Source: an uncultured Clostridia bacterium (GTDB lineage Bacteria; Bacillota; Clostridia; Oscillospirales; Ruminococcaceae). From it: a stretch of 48,191 nucleotides of DNA. Where the stretch lies: positions 1-48,191 of the forward strand of contig CANQNG010000015.1 of NCBI GenBank assembly GCA_947625155.1, in the 5' to 3' direction. Position 1 is the stretch's first letter, and every line of letters begins with the position of its first letter. Position numbers and translations under genes: made by a program. Shown piece by piece: positions 7,945 to 17,363 of this stretch. A model generated the notes under the pieces. The model did no database searches. It was given only the letters and a program-made list of their open reading frames with translations, and was not told the origin of the DNA.

Positions 7945-8013
7945 CCTCCCAATGCCGCCTTACGTCGGCAAAGGTCGGCTTGCCCGACTGTTACTTTTAT
8001 CTTCCCTGAGAGC
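7945..8013 (+). repeat. Dispersed hairpin repeat, copy 1
   Basis: It starts CCTCCCAATGCCG and continues CGGCAAAGGTCGGCTTG to 7982, with a variable stem-loop between. The homology with the copy at 13710 goes on through ACTGTTACTTTTATCTT to about 8013. It abuts the MITE-like element and ends just before the stop codon of the phosphoesterase gene. Confidence 0.75.
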
Positions 8014-8020
8014 AGTGACC

Positions 8021-8716
8021 TCATTCTCCCAGCACCAGATAGTCGCTGAACAGGATATGTACATTGTCCTGCTGGTCGCTGACATGGTAGTGACCCAGAT
8101 ACCAGTTCTCGTAGGTGAGGCGTTTTTCGATCGTGTCAAGCCATTCTTCCGTGGACTTGTCTACCCTTGACTGGTCAATAGACGGCAGGAAAGCCCACGT
8201 CGGCTCATAGGAAAGCGGTGCGGTATGTGTCAGCACATCGTCCACCTGCCAGCCCTCCCGTGCAAGGCGTTCCTCCACCCGCTTTTTGGTGAATTCGTCC
8301 GGCTGTTCGTTCTCGAACCACTGCAAGCCATTGCGCAGCCGGTAGTATTTGTCCACGGAATACGCACCGCCGATGACCAGCACACGCCGTCCGTCCAAGG
8401 TGTAGATCTCCCCGTCCCGTGCGAACAGCAGGTTCGGGAATTCCGGTTCGCAGAAAACGATGCCGTCATGCCATTCCTGCTCCTCGTAGGACGAAATGTT
8501 CTCCGGACGTTCCTCGTGGTTGCCGTGTACGCAGAAAAGCGTGATCGGCAGCCGGCTCAGTTCCTGTTTCAGGGAAAGATCATGGCCGTCCAGAAAATAA
8601 TTGATCCCGGCATCGCCAAGGATGATGAGGATATCCTCCTTTGTTGTCCCCATCCGTTCACAGAAGTGAAAGACCCGGTCAAAGTCCCGGTGTGTATCGC
8701 CTGTCAGATAGATCAT
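8021..8716 (-). CDS. Calcineurin-like metallophosphoesterase
   Basis: A 231-residue soluble phosphoesterase with all family motifs: GDTH (D7, H9), GDAG (D35), GNHE (N66, H67), the histidine in LTHTAP (H164) and GHYH (H209, H211), which together bind two metal ions. The substrate is unknown; relatives include small bacterial phosphodiesterases and phosphatases. The gene is last in a five-gene minus-strand operon and its start overlaps the VanZ-like gene by four bases, so it is translationally coupled. The operon's envelope genes might suggest a lipid-linked substrate, but that is speculation. Confidence 0.88.
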   Translation of the reverse strand: MIYLTGDTHRDFDRVFHFCERMGTTKEDILIILGDAGINYFLDGHDLSLKQELSRLPITLFCVHGNHEERPENISSYEEQEWHDGIVFCEPEFPNLLFARDGEIYTLDGRRVLVIGGAYSVDKYYRLRNGLQWFENEQPDEFTKKRVEERLAREGWQVDDVLTHTAPLSYEPTWAFLPSIDQSRVDKSTEEWLDTIEKRLTYENWYLGHYHVSDQQDNVHILFSDYLVLGE

Positions 8717-9219
8717 GGCATTTTCTCCTTTTCGTCATGTTTCCAGACAGCACGGGGCGCGATCTCCCGGTGCCGCAGACAATACAGGACGCAGAGCAGC
8801 ACGAATGCCGCCAGTATCCCGCAGATCCCGCCGCTGCTGTCGATCAGTACGTCCCAGATCTTTCCCTCACGTCCGGGTACGAAGAGCTGATGGATCTCAT
8901 CCGTCACTGCATACCCTGTCGCTGCCAGAAAGGCAAGGAGCAGGTTTTTCGGCTTGTGCCGCAGCCAGATATACCAGAGCGCCCCCAGAAGTGCATACTC
9001 CGAAAAATGCGCTGCCTTGCGCACGGCAAATGTCAGCCCTTCTGTGATGCTCTCCTGCGTGATCGCTGTATAGCTCTCAAAGTCAGAGAACAGCAGCCGT
9101 GCCGCCAGCAGGCAGAAGCGGGAGCTTGTCACGGTGCTTTCATCTCCGGGCTGGGCGGACATGCAGAAGATAAAGAGCATCAGCGCCCCGATCAGCACCG
9201 GACAGAGATAACGTCGCAT
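8713..9219 (-). CDS. VanZ-like family membrane protein
   Basis: A 168-residue membrane protein with about four helices. Diagnostic VanZ-family residues are RKAAHFSEYALLGAL (about 67-81), the motif DEIHQLFVPGREG (about 108-120) and DVLIDSSGG. The prototype gives low-level teicoplanin resistance, but most members have no known role in the envelope. It sits 11 bases after rodA and overlaps the phosphoesterase start by four bases, inside the operon. It is probably a core envelope function rather than a resistance determinant. Confidence 0.88.
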   Translation of the reverse strand: MRRYLCPVLIGALMLFIFCMSAQPGDESTVTSSRFCLLAARLLFSDFESYTAITQESITEGLTFAVRKAAHFSEYALLGALWYIWLRHKPKNLLLAFLAATGYAVTDEIHQLFVPGREGKIWDVLIDSSGGICGILAAFVLLCVLYCLRHREIAPRAVWKHDEKEKMP

Positions 9220-9230
9220 AGACTGCCTCC

Positions 9231-10376
9231 TTAGTCGTCAGATCCATAAAAAATACGGGCTTTCCGGATGTTGTGACATCGTGTACTGTTGACAAGCCCG
9301 ATCGCCGTATACATACACACGACCGCCGTACCGCCCGCACTCAGGAACGGCAGCGGAATGCCGATAACAGGCATGACTTTCAGCACCATGCCGATATTCA
9401 TGAAGCAGTGTGCAAAGATCATGCCGAATATCCCCACACAGATAAATTTTCCCTGCATATTTTGGGATGTCATGCTGCTGACCAGAATGCGCAGACAGAT
9501 GAACACCAGCAGCACCAGCACCAGCAGAGAACCCACGATGCCCCATGCCTGCCCGATGTAGGAGTAGATGAAGTCGTTGTGCATTTCCGGTACGAATACA
9601 TACCCGTCTCCGGACAGACCCTTTCCGAAGATACCGCCTGCCGCCATGGCGGAGAGCGAACGGTCCTGCTGATATTCGAGGTTAGGATCCGTGCCGGGGT
9701 GCAGGAGGATGAGGATGCGCTCCTTGTGGGTACTTTGCAGCAGTCCGCTCGTCCATGCCACAAAGCAGGCAGTCGGGATCGCGATCGCTGCCGCTAGGAT
9801 ATAGCGCATGGCGATCCGGGAACTGAGCAGCTCCGCCATGAAGATGAACGCAAATACGATCGCCGTCCCATAGTCGCCCTGCAAAGCCACGATACCGATC
9901 GGTACTGCCGCATGGAGACAGAGCAGCACCATGTGCCAGAAGCGGTTCATGTGTTCCTCGTCTCGTGCAAGATGATAGGCAAAACTGAGTACAAAGGCAA
10001 GTTTCAGCACCTCCGAGGGCTGCATGAAGAAATTGCCGATCGAGATCCAGCTCGTGTCGTCTGCCCCCTCACGCTTATAGCCGAGCGGTGTAAAGGTCAG
10101 CAGTGTCAGCCCGATGGCGATCGGCGCATACAGCCACCACATCCGGATGAATTTGTTGTAGTCAAAGATGCTCAGCACGATGACCGCCGTCAGTCCCAGC
10201 AGACTTGCTGCGATCTGTGTGCGGAACGTGGACATGGTACACAGATCGACCAGCTCATTGGCGGCGATGCTGTAGAGCATGACCGCACTGATGACCGAGC
10301 AGGCAAGGACCGCTGCCAGCAGTGCCATATCGGATGTCCGCAGGTAGCGCTGTACCTTTTCCAGAAATCGTTTCAT
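9231..10376 (-). CDS. rodA: RodA/FtsW/SpoVE family peptidoglycan glycosyltransferase
   Basis: A polytopic SEDS protein that polymerises lipid II into glycan strands with a class B PBP partner. The 381-residue protein has about ten membrane helices. The functional loop is QGDYGTAIV (in place of the usual QPDLGTA, with the essential Asp kept), followed by DRSLSAMAAGGIFGKGL and the C-terminal GIPLPFLSAGGT. The length is close to the family norm. RodA is favoured over FtsW because the class B PBP and MreB are elsewhere in the window and no division genes are near, but SpoVE cannot be excluded. It lies 24 bases after comM in the operon. Confidence 0.9.
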   Translation of the reverse strand: MKRFLEKVQRYLRTSDMALLAAVLACSVISAVMLYSIAANELVDLCTMSTFRTQIAASLLGLTAVIVLSIFDYNKFIRMWWLYAPIAIGLTLLTFTPLGYKREGADDTSWISIGNFFMQPSEVLKLAFVLSFAYHLARDEEHMNRFWHMVLLCLHAAVPIGIVALQGDYGTAIVFAFIFMAELLSSRIAMRYILAAAIAIPTACFVAWTSGLLQSTHKERILILLHPGTDPNLEYQQDRSLSAMAAGGIFGKGLSGDGYVFVPEMHNDFIYSYIGQAWGIVGSLLVLVLLVFICLRILVSSMTSQNMQGKFICVGIFGMIFAHCFMNIGMVLKVMPVIGIPLPFLSAGGTAVVCMYTAIGLVNSTRCHNIRKARIFYGSDD

Positions 10377-10400
10377 GTGTTCTCCTTTTCTTTTTGTTGT

Positions 10401-11927
<1,527 letters not shown>

Positions 11928-11945
11928 ATGTCACGTTCCTTTCTG

Positions 11946-13625
11946 TTATAGTTTCGGAATATCCGGGATCTCCGGCAGATCGGGAATATCGTCTGCAATG
12001 TCCGGAACGCCGTGGTCAAGTACAAAGTCGTCCCAGCCCGGCAGCGGCTGTTCGGGTGTAGGGTCGGGCAGCGGCGGCAGTTTCTGTTCCGGTTCTGAAA
12101 GCTGTGCTTCCGGGGCGGCGGACAGTGCCGGGTCGATATAGGCGACACCGGGCATACTGTCTGCCGTTTCGCCTTCCTGTAGGATGCGGTGCTGCTTTTC
12201 CGTTTCAGCCTGTGCGGTCTCGGCAGTTTCCCGTTCCCGGCGGCGGCGCTGCCGTTCCCGCATATTGGCAATGGCAGTATCCGCATCAAACTCCGGTTTC
12301 GGGGCAGTCTCATCAACGGGTGTATTGCTGAATGTATGGTCGGCGTGGTATTGCGTGCCACGCTTTTCCATTTCGTGCATCCGTTCGTTGAAATAGGGAT
12401 AGCCCTCCTGTTCCCGCAGCCAGCGGTTCGACTTCACCTCAAGCAGCTGTGTTGCCCACACCTCGACAAGCCACCAACAGGGGAACAGTAAAATGTTCAG
12501 CAGAAGACAGACGATCAGAATACCCAACAGCAGGCATATCTTCCGCACATTGGTCGGTTCAGCGGCAATGGATGCCGCAAGCGGCAGGATAAAGACCGAA
12601 ACCACGATGCTTGCGATCATAAACAGAAAAGAAAGAACGACATCCCTTGGGGCATCTCCGCTGTACATCAGTGTCGATCTGAAAAAAGCGGCTGCGGGAA
12701 ACATGATCGTGTTGATCACAAGAAAAAGCGCTGTCAGGATGAACCTTGCCGAAGCGGTGCGCTTGTGGAATTTCATCCGTTTCAGGCACTTCGGGTAGTG
12801 GGAAATATCTTTAGGCTTTTCCCGTTCCGGTGCGGGGGCTTGTGCTTCTTCCGGTACGGGGGTGTAGAAAGGCTTCGGCGGCAGTTCCGGTGCAGCCTCG
12901 GAAAGCAGAGCGGCAATGTCCACAGGCGCTTCGACCGGGGCAGCTGTACGGGACACAGCAGGGGCAGAGAGTTCCGCAACGGTGACACGCTCTTCTGGAA
13001 TGGCAGTGATCTCTGGGCTGACAGGTTTCTGCGGTTCCGGGGCAGTCCATGTACTGGTCAATGCCTGTGCATCGAGTTCCGGCAGAGGGGTGTGCTGCGG
13101 TGTATTGGAATACTGCACCGTTCCCTTGTCCTTTATGGAATAGGTCGCCTTGTAGTCCCTGTTCCGGCACTGTTCGTCAAACCGTTCGCTGAAATGCGGA
13201 AATCCCGGCTGAGAGGCGACCCAGTTGTATTTCCGGACATCGGGCAAGGCAGTCAGCCATGTCAGGATCAGCACGGCTGACGTGATACCGTGGAACAGCT
13301 CAAACAGCCATGCCAGCACCGAAATTGCAAACAGGCTCAGGATCAGCTTCGGGCGCTGCGGTTCGGCAAACCATGCCACCGCCAGAAATGCGATCTCCAC
13401 GAACAGTGCGACTGACCCCTTGCCGAATGCCGTAAAGTCCATCGGTGCCCACCCCTGTTTGATGACCTCCAGTGCATACCCCGGATGTTTCACCACAAAC
13501 GTCAGAACATAGAAATACACATTGACCAAAAGCATGATCGCTGTCACGATCAGCCGCCGGATATGTCTGCGGGGAAATTGCCGCAGCAGTTCCCGGCATT
13601 CTGCATAATGTTCTGTTCCAGTCAC
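11946..13625 (-). CDS. Membrane protein with internal tandem duplication
   Basis: A 559-residue protein that I do not recognise. It consists of two related halves, each a four-helix membrane block followed by a soluble stretch. The first half carries KYNWVASQPGFPHFSERF and later VQYSNTPQHTP; the second carries SNRWLREQEGYPYFNERM and later HTFSNTPVDETAP. A Pro/Glu-rich linker lies between and after the halves, and the tail is very acidic (DDIPDLPEIPDIPKL). I chose GTG 13625 because GGGGGG lies seven bases upstream; a longer reading would overlap the -10 box. It is first in the five-gene operon with comM and rodA, so a role in the envelope is possible. Confidence 0.65.
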   Translation of the reverse strand: MTGTEHYAECRELLRQFPRRHIRRLIVTAIMLLVNVYFYVLTFVVKHPGYALEVIKQGWAPMDFTAFGKGSVALFVEIAFLAVAWFAEPQRPKLILSLFAISVLAWLFELFHGITSAVLILTWLTALPDVRKYNWVASQPGFPHFSERFDEQCRNRDYKATYSIKDKGTVQYSNTPQHTPLPELDAQALTSTWTAPEPQKPVSPEITAIPEERVTVAELSAPAVSRTAAPVEAPVDIAALLSEAAPELPPKPFYTPVPEEAQAPAPEREKPKDISHYPKCLKRMKFHKRTASARFILTALFLVINTIMFPAAAFFRSTLMYSGDAPRDVVLSFLFMIASIVVSVFILPLAASIAAEPTNVRKICLLLGILIVCLLLNILLFPCWWLVEVWATQLLEVKSNRWLREQEGYPYFNERMHEMEKRGTQYHADHTFSNTPVDETAPKPEFDADTAIANMRERQRRRRERETAETAQAETEKQHRILQEGETADSMPGVAYIDPALSAAPEAQLSEPEQKLPPLPDPTPEQPLPGWDDFVLDHGVPDIADDIPDLPEIPDIPKL

Positions 13626-13655
13626 AAGGATCCCCCCAAAGGTAAGTCTATTATA

Positions 13656-13684
13656 AGTATACCACAAACCGCCGCCTACGTCAA
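13656..13684 (-). promoter_or_regulatory. SigA-type promoter of the five-gene operon
   Basis: On the minus strand, TTGACG (13679-13684), a 17-nt spacer and TATACT (13656-13661). This position rules out a start codon upstream of GTG 13625. Confidence 0.8.
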
Positions 13685-13709
13685 GCGGCAGGCTGCCGCC
13701 TCCGATTTG

Positions 13710-13780
13710 CCTCCCAATGCCGGGCTATGCCCGGCAAAGGTCGGCTTGCTTAACTGCTGCTTTTATCTTACCTGAAACAG
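13710..13780 (+). repeat. Dispersed hairpin repeat, copy 2
   Basis: It begins CCTCCCAATGCCGGGC, then TAT, GCCCGGCAAAGG and TCGGCTTG to 13748, and continues with ACTGCTGCTTTTATCTT, like the copy at 7945. The inner stem is an 8-bp perfect pair (TGCCGGGC with GCCCGGCA). A smaller palindrome, CGGCAGGCTGCCG, lies just upstream (13685-13697). Confidence 0.75.
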
Positions 13781-13817
13781 AGTAGATGCACATAATGACT
13801 GCAATTTATCCACTCCC

Positions 13818-13846
13818 TTGCAAAAAGCGGAAATCTATGGTATAAT
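13818..13846 (+). promoter_or_regulatory. Orphan SigA-type promoter
   Basis: TTGCAA (13818-13823), a 17-nt spacer and TATAAT (13841-13846), as good as the gene promoters in the window. No open reading frame follows until 14222, which has its own promoter. Confidence 0.6.
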
Positions 13847-13852
13847 AAACAT

Positions 13853-14087
13853 ATCATACCCCGCATGCCCTGTGATCCGGCACTGCGGCGGCATCGACAC
13901 GGCAGATAACAGACCTTATCGCAAAGGCAAGATCTGGTATTCTTGGATAACGTGCTGATATATTACTGCTTGTATAATTTGTTTGGCGAAAACGTTGCAT
14001 TTTCTCTGGTATATTTTCCCATATTCGCCTTTTTGCGAATAAAATACGTTTAAGATATGAAATTTCTGTAAATAATTCAAAATACTA
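13853..14087 (+). ncRNA. Possible non-coding RNA or long leader
   Basis: This gene-free stretch follows the orphan promoter. It contains possible pairings: ATGCC / GGCAT around 13866-13895, and CAGACCTT with AAGATCTG at about 13911-13938, enclosing the loop ATCGCA. I could not match it to a known riboswitch, 6S or other RNA family. It may be an independent small RNA or an extra leader of the secreted-protein gene at 14222. This is weak evidence. Confidence 0.25.
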
Positions 14088-14116
14088 TTGCTTTTTCACT
14101 GTACTTTGTGTATAAT
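14088..14116 (+). promoter_or_regulatory. SigA-type promoter of the zinc-ribbon-repeat protein gene
   Basis: TTGCTT (14088-14093), a 17-nt spacer and TATAAT (14111-14116). The leader to the start codon is about 100 bases. Confidence 0.8.
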
Positions 14117-14221
14117 ATAAATATGCAAAGGGAAAACAAAGGCGTTGACCAATGCACACAGCAATTTACTTACACGTTTTATAAAATACCACAGCAAAAG
14201 ATCAGAATGGGGGTAACAACT

Positions 14222-16645
14222 ATGAAAAGAACATTGAGAAACATGCTGACCGGACTGCTTTGCGCAGGCATGCTGACATCCATGTTCCCGTTCACCGTAT
14301 CGGGCAGCACCGCCGCACAGCCGGAAGCACCGAAAGAGGCAGAGGCACAGGAGACCTACACCGTGAAGTACGAGGCAGAGTCGGAGGACGGACACGTCCA
14401 CCACGGCAGCACGTTCGTCAGGACGGTATGTATGCCAGCGACCTGTACCAGATCCGCAAGGGATGAGTACATTTTCCAGTGCGACGTATGCGGCGAGGAA
14501 TTTGTACTGATCTCCAGAGTCTGCGACCATGTTGAAAACCCTGCACCGTTGGGGCATCAGCTTGATGTGAATAAGGAGATCCAATCCCATACAAACGAAT
14601 GCGGTACATATCAGCAAGGGTACTGTACACGCTGCGAAAAGAAAGATGCCAAAGTCGGCACACTGAACCACAACTGGACAGAATGGACGACAACGGTCAA
14701 GGCAAATTGTGTGCAAGAGGGGCAGATGGAACGTAAGTGCCTGACTTGCGGTGATGTGGAAACTATTGCGGTCCCCAAGCTGAACTGCCATGCCATCCAT
14801 GAGTGGGAGATCACCCCGGCTACCTGCACCGAGGACGGTTCGGAGGTCGGAAGATGCGAAAACTGTGATCATGTGGAGACCGTCGTGATCCCGAAGCTGA
14901 ACCACCACTACTCCTATGCTTGGGAAGTGAAGGAGGCTACCTGCACCGAGGAAGGTATGCAGTATCGTACATGTGTACGCTGCGGTGCGGTCGATGAAAC
15001 GTCTAAGATCACGATCCCGGCAAAGGGACACTGTTGCGTAGACGACGGCGACTGCACGACGGACGTTCGCTGCCTCGTATGCAATGCGGTCGTGGTCGCA
15101 GGAAAAGATGATCACCAGTTCAGCGATACATGGACATTGGATACCCACAGCCACTGGCACGCTTGCCAGAACGAAGGCTGCAAGGTCAAAGAAGATGAAG
15201 CAGAACACACCGGTTCGCTCCGGAAGAATAAGTATGGCAAGGCAGACTGCACACTGGGCATCCAGTGCGATATCTGCGGCGGTGTCAGTGCCGGCGGAAC
15301 GCATGATTTCACGAATGCGACATCGGCAAAATATTACTCATTTGACAAGCATAGCATCGCCTGCGCTGACCCGGAATGTGAAGTGACGCTCCAATTGCCG
15401 CACGTAGCAGCAGAAAGAACGAACTGCATGGATCCTGTTATCTGCCAGCTTTGCGGATGGAAATTGCAGGACGGTCAGAAAAAGCACAACTATGGCACGT
15501 ACCGCTGCACCGACACGACCCATGAGCATCACTGCCTGAATCTGAACGGCAAGTGTACCGAGGGCGAGATCGAAGAACATCACCCGGAGAAGGATGACCA
15601 CAACTGCACCACTCCGGTGCGCTGCATCGAGTGCAGGATGATCCTTGCCGAGGGCGAAGCACAGCACAATTTCAGCCAAGAAGCCAAGCAGGATAGCAAC
15701 GGTCTGTACTATCATGAATGTCTGGATGCAGACTGCAATGTGAAGCAGTATGCAGATCATGACACTATGGATGCCAAGGGTCACAACTATGAGAACGGTG
15801 TCTGCACCGTGTGCGGCATGGTCGGCGAACAGCTCGGCGGTCACAGCCTGACACTGGACGGACAGATCGGCGTGAATTTCTTCGTCAGACTGGATGCATC
15901 CGTACTGGCTGACAAGGATGCTTATGTACAGCTCGCTACACCGGACGAGACGGAGCAGGTACTCGTCAGCGAAGCACCGGTCAGAACGGTCGAGGGCGTT
16001 CCGTACTATGTATTTACCTGCCATGTAGCGCCCATGGAAGTCAATGCCGACGTAACAGCACAACTTTTCTTGAGCAATGGCAAAACAGGTACGGAGTATG
16101 GCTATTCCGTAAGCGCCTATGCCGAAGCTGTGGAAAACAGCGTGGAAACACAGGAAGCGAAGAAGCTCATCAAGGCAATGATGCAGTATGGTGAGAGCGC
16201 TGAAATGTTCTTCGACGGCGGAGAAGTTCCCGAACCGGAGCAGAAGATCGAAGCATCCGATCTCGCAGCCTATGCGCCCCAGACAGTGAGCGAACTGCCG
16301 GCGGGTATCTCCTACATGGGCTCGAGCTTGGTGCTCCAGTCTACTATCACCATCCGCCACTATTTCGCAGCAGAGGATCCTGCCGCTGCCGCAGCATGCG
16401 GACTGACAGAGGCTGACACGCCCGGCTGCTACTACGCAGAGATCACCAACATCGCAGCACAGGATCTGGCAATGACACAGACCTACACGATCGGCGGCTG
16501 CACGATCAAATATTCCCCGATGAGCTATGTATACTCCGTCCTGAACAGCGAGCGCATCAGTAAAAAGCTGAAAAATCTGGTACAGTCGCTCTATCTCTAC
16601 CACGCAGCTTCTGACAGCTATCTGAAAAGCGTTGTTTCTGAGTGA
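14222..16645 (+). CDS. Secreted protein with tandem CxxC zinc-ribbon-like repeats
   Basis: An 807-residue exported protein of unknown function. A signal peptide (about 1-32) is followed by roughly ten repeats that each hold a CxxC knuckle (CDVCGEE, CTRCEKK, CLTCGDV, CENCDHV, CVRCGAV, CLVCNAV, CDICGGV, CQLCGWK, CIECRMI, CTVCGMV). These alternate with ATCTEDG-type turns and many His residues, a style known from Clostridia surface proteins. Residues about 539-807 form a separate domain starting SLTLDGQIGVNFFVRLD, also seen in secreted proteins of this group. No sortase motif, dockerin or catalytic motif is visible. ATG 14222 follows GGGGGTAA. It may bind metal or stack as a surface stalk; that is inference. 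It ends in a terminator at 16667-16701. Confidence 0.8.
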   Translation: MKRTLRNMLTGLLCAGMLTSMFPFTVSGSTAAQPEAPKEAEAQETYTVKYEAESEDGHVHHGSTFVRTVCMPATCTRSARDEYIFQCDVCGEEFVLISRVCDHVENPAPLGHQLDVNKEIQSHTNECGTYQQGYCTRCEKKDAKVGTLNHNWTEWTTTVKANCVQEGQMERKCLTCGDVETIAVPKLNCHAIHEWEITPATCTEDGSEVGRCENCDHVETVVIPKLNHHYSYAWEVKEATCTEEGMQYRTCVRCGAVDETSKITIPAKGHCCVDDGDCTTDVRCLVCNAVVVAGKDDHQFSDTWTLDTHSHWHACQNEGCKVKEDEAEHTGSLRKNKYGKADCTLGIQCDICGGVSAGGTHDFTNATSAKYYSFDKHSIACADPECEVTLQLPHVAAERTNCMDPVICQLCGWKLQDGQKKHNYGTYRCTDTTHEHHCLNLNGKCTEGEIEEHHPEKDDHNCTTPVRCIECRMILAEGEAQHNFSQEAKQDSNGLYYHECLDADCNVKQYADHDTMDAKGHNYENGVCTVCGMVGEQLGGHSLTLDGQIGVNFFVRLDASVLADKDAYVQLATPDETEQVLVSEAPVRTVEGVPYYVFTCHVAPMEVNADVTAQLFLSNGKTGTEYGYSVSAYAEAVENSVETQEAKKLIKAMMQYGESAEMFFDGGEVPEPEQKIEASDLAAYAPQTVSELPAGISYMGSSLVLQSTITIRHYFAAEDPAAAAACGLTEADTPGCYYAEITNIAAQDLAMTQTYTIGGCTIKYSPMSYVYSVLNSERISKKLKNLVQSLYLYHAASDSYLKSVVSE

Positions 16646-16666
16646 CATGACCGAAAGGCATTTCCA

Positions 16667-16701
16667 AAATACAGCTTCCCGCAGGGGAGGCTGTATTTTT
16701 T
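16667..16701 (+). terminator. Terminator of the zinc-ribbon-repeat protein gene
   Basis: AAATACAGC pairs with GCTGTATTT, extended inward by a G-T pair and TCCC/GGGA, followed by a T run. Confidence 0.85.
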
Positions 16702-16710
16702 GCTGTCCCG

Positions 16711-16745
16711 AAAAAACAGGATCTGCCGCATCGCTGCGGCAGATC
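16711..16745 (-). terminator. Terminator of the NrdD-like small gene
   Basis: A perfect 11-bp stem (GATCTGCCGCA with its complement, 16720-16745) and a 4-nt loop, followed on the minus strand by a run of six T. Confidence 0.85.
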
Positions 16746-16752
16746 TTTCAGA

Positions 16753-17016
16753 TCATACGCTGTGCTTCACTCTCTCGGATTCTTCTGCCCGCTTGGCATC
16801 GTTGAAGCGGTCCAGTGTCCCGACCAGATACCCGGTGATCCTGCGGATCCTGTCAAACGGCACCGTGTCATAGGTGTAGGACACGTCCACAAAATCCCCG
16901 TCCACACGGAATGTCACATCTTGGATGATCTGCTCCGGGTGCTTTTCCCGGATCATGTGGAGGTATGCCTCTGCCTCCTGCGGAGCAAGCGTTCCGCCTT
17001 CTACCTGATAACTCAT
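16753..17016 (-). CDS. Stand-alone glycyl-radical domain related to anaerobic ribonucleotide reductase NrdD
   Basis: An 87-residue protein. Its C-terminal third (RRITGYLVGTLDRFNDAK and RVKH at the end) matches the glycyl-radical end of class III ribonucleotide reductase, where R(V/I)xGYL carries the radical glycine; here that is Gly62. The active-site cysteines and catalytic barrel of full NrdD are absent, so it cannot reduce nucleotides alone. By analogy with GrcA/YfiD, which replaces a damaged radical domain of pyruvate formate-lyase, it could be a spare part for NrdD, but it could also be a regulator. Such short NrdD-like proteins are annotated in other Clostridia. GGGGG lies before the ATG. 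It is monocistronic, with promoter and terminator. Confidence 0.75.
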   Translation of the reverse strand: MSYQVEGGTLAPQEAEAYLHMIREKHPEQIIQDVTFRVDGDFVDVSYTYDTVPFDRIRRITGYLVGTLDRFNDAKRAEESERVKHSV

Positions 17017-17070
17017 TGCAATTCCCCCTCAGTGATAAAGATCGTGTGTCTCCTGCTTGTCTACAGTTTT

Positions 17071-17099
17071 AGTATAGCACATTTCCGATAAAATTGCAA
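17071..17099 (-). promoter_or_regulatory. SigA-type promoter of the NrdD-like gene
   Basis: On the minus strand, TTGCAA (17094-17099), a 17-nt spacer and TATACT (17071-17076), with a leader of about 50 bases. Confidence 0.8.
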
Positions 17100-17230
17100 G
17101 CCCCTGCCGGAAATTTTAATGCTTTTGAGGGATGTGAACGACCGGTCCTCTTGTTTCATCAGTTCGTGCGGGTCCCCTATATTTTGGTTTCCAAAAACAT
17201 TTCAAACAATGGAAACAGTCTCGTTCTGTA

Positions 17231-17259
17231 TTGACTTGCTCTTTTTGTCATGCTATAAT
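17231..17259 (+). promoter_or_regulatory. SigA-type promoter of the polydockerin-sortase operon
   Basis: TTGACT (17231-17236), a 17-nt spacer and TATAAT (17254-17259), near consensus. The leader is about 95 bases long. Confidence 0.85.
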
Positions 17260-17288
17260 AATACTGGTCATAGTGGGTGGGTGGAGGT

Positions 17289-17363
17289 ATGGTGTCTGTA
17301 GAGATGCTGGCGCGCGGTTCATCTGGGCAGACAAATTTCAGTAAAGAGAGGTTACAAGGATGA
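17289..17363 (+). CDS. Possible 24-codon leader ORF ahead of the polydockerin gene
   Basis: ATG 17289 opens a 24-codon frame (MVSVEMLARGSS and on) whose TGA overlaps the ATG of the polydockerin gene as ATGA. GGAGG at 17283-17287 is too close to this ATG but suits the GTG at 17292. If translated, it would couple ribosomes to the scaffold gene. It may also be chance in a 95-base leader. Confidence 0.3.
   Translation: MVSVEMLARGSSGQTNFSKERLQG

Noticed and set aside
13626-13667. Upstream start for the duplicated membrane protein (14 extra residues)
   Set aside because: It would overlap the -10 box TATACT at 13656-13661; GTG 13625 with GGGGGG upstream fits better.
13853-13960. Possible c-di-GMP riboswitch, suggested by a CGCAAAGGC-like stretch
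   Set aside because: The other conserved GEMM elements are missing, so I list it only as an uncertain RNA.
17119-17301. 60-codon plus-strand open frame before the polydockerin gene
   Set aside because: It contains the promoter hexamers at 17231-17259 and has no good ribosome site.
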